NCBI GenBank assembly: GCA_023014365.1
Contig: JAEBUN010000013.1
Location: 1,054,001 to 1,118,000, forward strand
DNA: 64,000 nt
Reading direction: 5' to 3'
From: Lepiota brunneoincarnata
Taxonomy: Eukaryota > Basidiomycota > Agaricomycetes > Agaricales > Agaricaceae
Part shown: positions 57,950-64,000 of the stretch, in pieces
How positions within the stretch are numbered: the first letter of the stretch is position 1
Layout of the letters: each line of letters begins with the position of its first letter
Program-made: the position numbers and the translations under genes
The notes under the pieces: model-generated
What the model was told of the DNA's origin: nothing
Databases searched by the model: none
The model's input: only the letters and a program-made list of their open reading frames with translations

Positions 57950-59995
57950 TTAAAAATCCTGGAATGGACACATCTCTGGGTCCTCGGCTAGCGCGGAGTG
58001 GAGTTCTTGTTGGAGTTCAGGATCGAGGTCATTGACCATTTGGCACATCTGAGATGCGACTTCTGCGACGGCAAGGGAATACTTGCGTTGCGGTGATTGT
58101 TGGGTGTTCCGGTTTGGGAATCCGGGACAAGTGTTTTGTTGTCCAGGGAAGGGACGGTTGGGGTTTCTTGCAGGGCGAGGAGGGTTGGTACGCATTCCTG
58201 GGAAGCGTCTAGCTGGCGGTGGTTGAGGGCATTTGCTGACCCAATGATCTTTGGCTCCACATCAGAAGCATTCTTGGTTCTGGTATGATTTCATTTGTTG
58301 TCTGGTGACAACGGCATCTAACTCCAATGGTTCTTGTGCGGAGCTGTCTTCGGCATATTCTGGTTGTGGAATTTCGGGATAAGGATCTTCGAATCCTTCT
58401 TCTATTGTGACATGGTCTACTTCCATGGCGTGTGGGTCGTGTGGGGTGAATTGTGGAGCGCTGCTCCTTTGGTAGAATTGTGCGTAAGGCACGTTGTTGT
58501 TTGGACGGTTCGGTCCGCGATTGGGTTGGTATTGGTTCCTTTGAGGGAACGTATTTCTGGGGGTGCTGTAGAGGGCGTTGATTTGGCGGAAATTGTCATC
58601 GAGTTTATTGGCTTGGGTGTACCAAGTGGTGATAGTTGTCAGAGGGTTTTCTGATTCATCAATCTTCATGGCAATGCGGCGGTCGATTGCCTTGCGGTAT
58701 AGATCAATCAGGGTGCAATCTTCGTTTAATCCGGATTGTCGGACAAGTTCCTTGAACTGAGCGTTGAACTTGGTCATTGGTTTGCCTGCTTGGTGCAGGG
58801 TTTGAAGTCTGGTATGTGCGTACGCATGTTTGTCTGCTGGGGTGAAGTCGGCTCTAAGTCGAGCGGTGAAGTTGTCCCATGACTCCATGGCTATGGGTTG
58901 CCCTTGTTTAGTTTGGGCATTTCTCTTGTGGAGGTACTGTCTGGCCCAGGCTTGGGCATCTCCTGATTGCATTGTCAAAAGGACAAATAGAGTCCTAGCG
59001 AGATCGGTGTTGTAAGTGGTCGCATTGGCAAGCACGTAAACTTCACATTGGAAGATCCAATCTTCGAACAGTCTTCTAGTTCCATCGAAGGCAATAGGTT
59101 TGAGGAGTCCTAGCTCCTTTGGGGTAGCTGCGGCAGCCATTATTTGTAATTGTCCAGGTGGTGGCGGCGGTGGTGGTAATGGGGGTTGCGTTGGTCGTAA
59201 TGGGGGAGCCGGTAGGGCTAAGGGTACGGTTGGTGTGGGTAATGCAGGTGGTTGTGGATTGGAATCTGATTGGTTGTCGTCTGTTATATAGATGTCTGAA
59301 TCGTTATCTATGGGAGTTTTTCCTTGGTTGAATTCGACGAAGGCTTCGTGTCTTGAAAGGAGATTCTCTTCAGAACCTGTGAGTTCTCTTGGTTGTTGTA
59401 CAGCTTGTTGGAGTCTTTTAAGTTCAAGTGGGGAAAGTTGGTTTGCGATGATATTGCGTTTTTCTTGTTCTTCGTGTTGTCTTTGTCTTTCAGCTAATGC
59501 GGCTGAGACACTTGATGATGTTGTTGGGACTAGTTGGGTAGATGTTGATGCACGTGGTTTAGGTGAATCAAATGGGGATGGAGGATAGAACAGGGATGGT
59601 GTCTGAGTGGGGATAGGGTTTCTTCTGGGATCCAGGGTTTGGGTTCCTGATCCTGAGATTCTGCTTCTCGATTTGGGAGGAGGTGATGGAGTTTCTTGGG
59701 CTGAGAACTTCTTTGGAGGCGTGGTGGCAGTTGTCTAGCGATCGATTATCGCTAGAAGAATGAAAAATTGAGTTGCAATGATGGATATCCCTGAATATAG
59801 GTTCCACGATCTGACAATGCAACAGTGACAAGGGCACGTGATACGTTCAAGTTCTAAGGTGATAATTCGGTAGGCGATGAGGGTGGCGGTGGAGGTGAAG
59901 ACAAAAATGAGTAGGTAAGCCAGATCTTCTGGCGGGGAGAGGTTGAGGGACGTAGCAATGGCTACACAGAGAGGTGGTTTTCTTTCATACGTCAT
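57950..59995 (-). pseudogene. Ty3/gypsy Gag, with an N-terminal hydrophobic hairpin
   Basis: A single frame of about 680 codons broken by TAG near 59735 and TGA at 58262-58264. It opens MTYERKPPLCVAIATSLNLS, followed by two hydrophobic segments (LAYLLIFVFTSTATLIAYRI and LYSGISIIATQFFILLAII), then after the TAG a Pro/Ser/Gln-rich linker, a charged helical stretch (ALAERQRQHEEQEKRNIIAN), the Gag core (MAAAATPKELGLLKPIAFDG, FEDWIFQCEVYVL, QSGDAQAWARQYL, RLRADFTPADKHAYAHTRL, KEFNAQFKELV-type motif FNAQFKELVRQSGL), and one zinc knuckle CF*CGAKDHWVSKC whose second position is the TGA. If the first Met is not used, translation could begin at 59140 (MAAAA). The membrane-like N-terminus is unusual for Gag. 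Confidence 0.75.
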
Positions 59996-60288
59996 TTTGA
60001 ACGACCAGAGTACCCCGACATTGAAAAGGTGGAGAAACTTTCGTTGGTTTTAATATAGATAGTGGGCTTGTTTTCACTAAGCTTAGCTGCAATTCGATAA
60101 GCTTAAGCTAATACAAGTGGAATGAGATAGATAATGAACAGTTTCGTCTTTTAGGGTGTTTTGGGGGTGCGTTCTGACAGCGAAATTCAAGAGAATAGTG
60201 TTTTTAGAGGTTAACAAACAGCCGTTGAAGTTATCTTAGCCGTACGGTGCAACAATGAAAGGACAATCCCTGCCAATTCAAAGTGCTG

Positions 60289-60409
60289 GATCTCTGGTCT
60301 CTGGTCTCTGGTCTCTGGTCTCTGAACTCTGGTCTCTGTCTCTGTCTCTGTCTCTAGCACTCTGGAACTCTAAACTCTAAACTCTGGTCTCTGTCTCTGT
60401 CTCTGGGTT
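60289..60409. repeat. Minisatellite of CTCTGG(T) and CTCTGT units
   Basis: Runs of 'tctctgg' (about five copies), then 'ctctgt' runs, 'aactcta' units and a second 'ctctgt' run. Lies just outside the retrotransposon's Gag-proximal end. Confidence 0.85.
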
Positions 60410-61659
60410 GGTCGACGACTGAAGAAATCACACTTAACGACGCACACTAAATAGCCCTCTGAAACCATTCTTGATCACGGCTCGCAGACTTGCGTGTGGA
60501 AGCGGGGGTGAGACCTCTTGCTTCTTCATGAACAAGTGCGACCGTATTTATACTGTTTAGATACATACAAGAGATAGTAAATATGAAATAGAAAACAAAA
60601 AGCTTAATTGTTACAGGCACTGTAGAACATTTTGGAAGGTTCACCAGCATTTCTACCTCACCCTGGGTTATGGGTTTTTCTCTGATTAACGAATGGCAAT
60701 CCAGCCAGATGTGTTCCGTGCTCATCTGCATTATTCTGCATCCATGCGAGCGTGTTAAGTTTCCGGATCAATTATGATTGGAATGTATAGCAGATGGACA
60801 ATCCCTTGATCCGTTGTAATTAATCTCAGTTAAGCAGTATGCCGAAGTGCCGGGACCCACAAAGCACTTGTTAATTAGGAGTCTTTGATATTTCTAGGGT
60901 TTTGGGCATCGGGTATTGCCTCCCGAATGTTGGACATTCCGTTCCATGGTCCGGTCATCATTATTGAACTTGCTATAGATGTAATACGCCTGCGACAGCC
61001 GCTAGGTACATTCTTTTATGTTCAAACGCATTCAGGTTCATCAGAAAACTGCTCGTAAGGTCCCTTGATGCAACTGGGGTATACTCGATAGGCTATGTAG
61101 AGTCCTGAATCCCTCCGGAGAGCGTTCTGATAGCTTGGTTCACTAAGCTTAGTGATAATGAGCTGGTTTGAACACTTCTGAGGCTTGAATATCCTCAGTT
61201 CGGTCAAACTGGCTACTACGGGATATAGTACCAATCCTCTATAGAGTTCTTTAATGATATAGCCAATGATTCTATGTAGAGAATCGTTCTGGAGTACGGA
61301 ATTCATGTATAGGCGTGAAATCGGTGTATCATCTCCCCCTAACCAAATTGCTGACTGTCCTCAGTCATTATCTCCTTCAAATTCGCAGTATCTGAGTCTC
61401 TCTGACACGCTCTATGGTCTAGAACGTTCACCAGCTTCGAGGGTAGCGCACTTTCGCTAAGCTTATTTCAGAATGATGTCATGTCACCGAGTTTAAATGT
61501 ATAGATCAACTTCTTGTTGCTATAGCTTAAATTTTTATCTCGTTATTGGGTCTTTTAAATGTCCCAAGGTCTCGTTTCATCTCCTTCGTTCTCCCTCTCA
61601 CTTCTTACTTGTCTATCCTGCTTGCATATTCACTTTTTAATGCCCACTTCTATCAACAA
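60410..61659. other. No gene recognised; probable transposon debris
   Basis: Two minus-strand frames (60447-60731, ending EWFQRAI; 61022-61306) have no motif I can defend. The mixture of AT-rich and GC-rich patches and the position beside a retrotransposon suggest old element remains. Confidence 0.35.
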
Positions 61660-62728
61660 TGGACAGAAACACGTGCAGCAGCAAACGTGCTCGCTACGAG
61701 GAGGACTCAGACTCTTCTTCCAGTAAGTAGAGTTCAAGTTACAGTTTTCTCTGTTTTCTTAACACTGTTTTCAGGCTACCCTGGGCCAAGCAACACCTCA
61801 ACAGCTTCCCAAGGCACGCCTTCATCATCGATTGCGCAACGTAAGTCACGTTTTCCCCTGTTCTCGTTGTCTTTACTTATGTTTTTTCTACCTTTAGGTC
61901 TCACTATTCGCCTCCCGGTGCATCGCAACCTCCTACCTCAATGGGAACTACCAGCACCATGTACTAGGAGAGCTAGAGGAGGGCAAGGAGCTCGAGGAGC
62001 TTGCGGAAATTGTCAGGTGGGTGTGGCAAGGACCCCTCCTCCACCGTACTCTCCGCCTTGTGCACCAACTCCTCCGCCGGCCTCTCCCTTGTCCGCTCCA
62101 GTGCCAAGATGCATGATTTCCATCGCGTCGTTGTGCAATCCAACCGACGAGCACTCTGCCGGATTTTCCACAGAACCCTCGTCAGGTATCCCCGTCGGCA
62201 GGCCCTCTGGTGGATTGTCCACAGAGGCCTTGTCAAGTTTATTGTTGCTGCCCCCTCTTGCCATCTCTCTGCGCTCCCTTGACGGTGAAGGCTCGCTGGT
62301 GCTCCCTCCCCTGGGTATTGCATCAGGTTCAGAGGTGCCGGGCCCTTCAACAAACCGCCCCTCCTCTCCCGTAGCCTCTTTGACTGTTTCAATGCGTAAG
62401 CTTAGTCTTTTACAAGGTATATTTGTCCTTTCTGCTAACTCCCACTTTAGTGCATATCCCAGCTGCCCTTAAAGGCAAACAGAAGGCGAAACCATCGACG
62501 CCACCCCCTACACCTCTATTCTTGGCAAATTCAAACTTGCCATCGCGTTCTCCAGTCCCTGAGGTCTCTCAAGCCGACCTCTTTAAAATTTTTAGCTGGT
62601 CCTCGTCTCTGGATGGGCAACATGTGCTGGCTTTGCCTAGGTGCCCAACACCATCACCACCTCACTTAGCTGGCACTCCAGTTGAGTCTCCCACAAGCGC
62701 TGTGGAGATTTCTCCTTCTCTGTTATGA
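61660..62728 (+). CDS. Unrecognised Pro/Ser-rich protein
   Basis: Start ATG at 61660. Exons join in phase: MDRNTCSSKRARYEEDSDSS, intron (gtaagt...ttttcag), YPGPSNTSTASQGTPSSSIA, intron (gtaagt...cctttag), a long Pro/Ala/Ser-rich exon with a Gly/Arg stretch (CTRRARGGQGARGACGNC), intron (gtaagc...cactttag, 62395-62450), then LHIPAALKGKQKAKPSTPPP and an end at 62728 (ISPSLL). The N-terminal SSKRAR looks like a nuclear signal. No domain recognised. It could be the 5' part of the same gene as the cysteine-cluster exon at 63429, separated by the LTR-like remnant between them. Confidence 0.5.
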
Positions 62729-62742
62729 ACAGTCCAGACCGG

Positions 62743-63093
62743 GAGGAACAAGAACTATTGTTCGACTTTACAAGATAGGTACAGGAGACTACAGACCAAT
62801 TACGGGCGCAAGAATATGAAGACGAGGAAGGAGAATATTACACCGCCATGCAGGACCTGGCGAGAGAAGCAGGAATGGAGATAACCTTGGAGGATATATT
62901 GGAATACCCCGAGGACGAGGAAGATAACCACGGACCAACTGACCCAACCTCCGATACGGATGGAAGCACTGAGAGAATGGAGAGCGAGAACGAAGAAGAC
63001 TCCATGGAGATACAATCGGGAGAAGAAGATTATGAGTCAGAGGAAAGCGATGGAACATCGCACAGCAGTAGCGAGAGTACTGACTCATTGTAA
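62743..63093 (+). pseudogene. Acidic protein fragment, possibly the end of a retrotransposon ORF
   Basis: A Glu/Asp/Ser-rich frame (MQDLAREAGMEITLEDILEY, then a long acidic tail ending STDSL) stops right where an LTR-like sequence begins. This placement suggests the last ORF of an LTR element. No enzymatic motif is seen. Confidence 0.35.
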
Positions 63094-63257
63094 TATAAAT
63101 AACGCTAGGATGCCATCAGCCAGGATGTGCATCATGGTCAGGACTGCGCACGACCAGTAGAACAGCCAAGTAACCTATAACGAGTATATAGCACCTCATA
63201 GGTATATAAGGCCTGTACAAGTAGAGAATAAAGCCTCAAGCTTTAATCTTGTTAACA
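63089..63257. mobile_element. LTR-like sequence, 169 bp
   Basis: TGTAATATAAATAACG at the start and CTTGTTAACA at the end, with a TATA box (gtatataagg) and a polyadenylation-like AATAAA inside. No target duplication and no partner LTR found, so the call rests on ends and internal signals only. Confidence 0.4.
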
Positions 63258-63428
63258 GCGGTCGTTTACCTCTCTGCCTTAACTTGGCGTCTTCCCTCGT
63301 TATCTCATTGAGCGCGATCCACTAAGCTCTATAAGGCCAACCGTCTCGGACACCTTGTAGAGTGATTGAAGGCCGTCTCCAGTTATCCTCGGATACAGAA
63401 GGAGCACGGATCATAACATTCTCCAGAT

Positions 63429-64000
63429 TTGGAGCTCCTTCTGGAGCCTTTGCCTGCCCCTCAAGAACCAACTTTTGTTTTTCAAGACACGTTCTTAGCT
63501 TCTCCGACCCCCATCCTTTCTCGTTTGCCTAGCCTGGTGGTTCCGGAGATCCCTCAAGAGTCCCCTCATGCTGGCCCGTCGCGTCAACAATGTGTCCTTT
63601 CATCCAAGAAGAGTTCCAACACGCGGACGAAGAAATACATTCCCCAGGCTCGCGTTCGGCACTCTGAGGCCGAAATTATTCGGGACCATGGATACCAGCA
63701 CCCAGTCCCGCTCTTTTGTGAGGACTTCCCTAGGCTGCTGGCAGCTAGCCAGCTTTCGGTACGTTCTCCAAGTTTTCTCGTGGTTCCTTACTGACAGCTT
63801 TGACATCTGCTCCAGTACGTGCCACCTCGGTCTCGGTGTCCTTCTTGCGCTGCTCGTAAGTTGGAGTGCGAGCCTCTGGGCAAGGGTAAGAAGTGTCGCA
63901 GCTGCGACTTGTACAACTACCCTTGTACCTTTGCGGACCATCCCTGGGTTTTGGCCGGCGTTGCGAACGCCCTGGTCACATCCTCACTGACCAGTGAATA
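63429..64000 (+). CDS. Protein with a Zn2Cys6-type cysteine cluster (partial, runs off the window)
   Basis: First visible exon ends at about 63758 (EDFPRLLAASQLS); intron gtacgt...tgctccag; then YVPPRSRCPSCAARKLECEP and a continuation, with cysteine spacing Cx2Cx6Cx8Cx2Cx6C. That is the spacing of fungal Zn(II)2Cys6 binuclear clusters. Unlike typical Gal4-type regulators the cluster is not N-terminal: at least 110 Pro/Ser-rich residues precede it. The reading frame is still open at base 64000. The 5' end is not determined; an acceptor-like 'ctccag' just before 63429 suggests an upstream exon. Confidence 0.55.

Larger units (their letters stand above)
50627..60010 (-). mobile_element. Decayed Ty3/gypsy chromovirus-like retrotransposon
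   Basis: Minus-strand order Gag (59995-57950), Pol with protease, reverse transcriptase, RNase H, integrase and chromodomain (57773-52517), then a third ORF (52514-51390). A chromodomain after the integrase marks the chromovirus branch. I could not find a matching LTR pair: the sequence after ORF3 (50627-51145, with a TATA-like 'gtatataagg' on the minus strand) is not similar to the sequence upstream of Gag, so the outer limits given are approximate. A purine-rich stretch (ggaagaaggaaa) at about 51146 on the minus strand is a polypurine-tract candidate. It is inactive: at least seven stops and one transposon insertion. Confidence 0.85.

Noticed and set aside
50627..60420. An LTR pair bounding the Ty3/gypsy element
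   Set aside because: Compared by eye, the sequences outside Gag and outside ORF3 are not similar; a systematic self-alignment would be needed to find LTRs.
60447..60731. Minus-strand 94-codon frame ending EWFQRAI as a gene
   Set aside because: Looks like debris of a repeated element; no domain and no splice evidence.
1..64000. CRISPR arrays, rRNA and tRNA genes
   Set aside because: No regularly spaced repeats and no recognisable rRNA; I saw no cloverleaf I could defend, though a tRNA scan was not possible by eye.

Overview
The window looks like a gene-plus-transposon stretch of a basidiomycete nuclear genome, most likely an Agaricomycete. Evidence: densely split genes with about 50-60 nt GT-AG introns and CTRAY-like branch sites, a basidiomycete-type F-box/LRR-like protein, a family of BTB proteins, AA9 lytic polysaccharide monooxygenases (wood or litter decay), Crinkler nuclease-kinase proteins, and a chromodomain Ty3/gypsy retrotransposon. 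No prokaryotic or organellar features were seen.

Layout. 1-2106: nothing recognised. 2107-4854: membrane-anchored GH5 exo-beta-1,3-glucanase. 8218-9907: TEA/ATTS-domain transcription factor behind a long intergenic region rich in poly-G/poly-C tracts. 11380-15288 (-): neutral ceramidase. 15929-17668 (-): F-box protein. 19836-21216: GGPP synthase. 21217-32075: a tandem, diverged duplication pairing dynamin-like GTPase sequences (+) with Crinkler nuclease-kinase genes (-); unit A keeps a better Crinkler gene and only a dynamin stub, unit B keeps a nearly full dynamin and a broken Crinkler gene. 31600-31883: solo LTR with a 5-bp target duplication. 32605-32844 (-): small eight-cysteine secreted protein. 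33268-36011 (-): two tandem AA9 genes, the second broken. 37338-38694 (-): unrecognised multi-exon gene. 39.7-42.4 kb: two BTB-domain genes. 42.9-45.0 kb (-): a cytochrome P450. 45.7-50.6 kb: a second, dead copy of the BTB-P450 block, hit by two related TG...CA LTR-like insertions and a 128-bp inverted-repeat element. 50.6-60 kb (-): a decayed Ty3/gypsy chromovirus-like element (Gag, protease-RT-RNaseH-integrase-chromodomain, and a third zinc-knuckle ORF), its integrase split by a 1595-bp Tc1/mariner element. 60.3-64 kb: a minisatellite, a Pro/Ser-rich gene, an LTR-like remnant and a gene with a Zn2Cys6-type cysteine cluster running off the window.

The left third is ordinary conserved gene space (cell wall, sphingolipid and isoprenoid metabolism, regulation). 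From 21 kb rightwards it is accessory: tandem duplications with one copy decaying, nested transposons, secreted proteins and lineage-specific families. The observations I would look at first are the dynamin/Crinkler array, the retrotransposon's apparent Gag with an N-terminal membrane hairpin and its post-pol ORF with three zinc knuckles, and the many single-base frame breaks, which may be partly an assembly artefact. All gene models are manual splices read by eye; introns and starts are stated where I could justify them.
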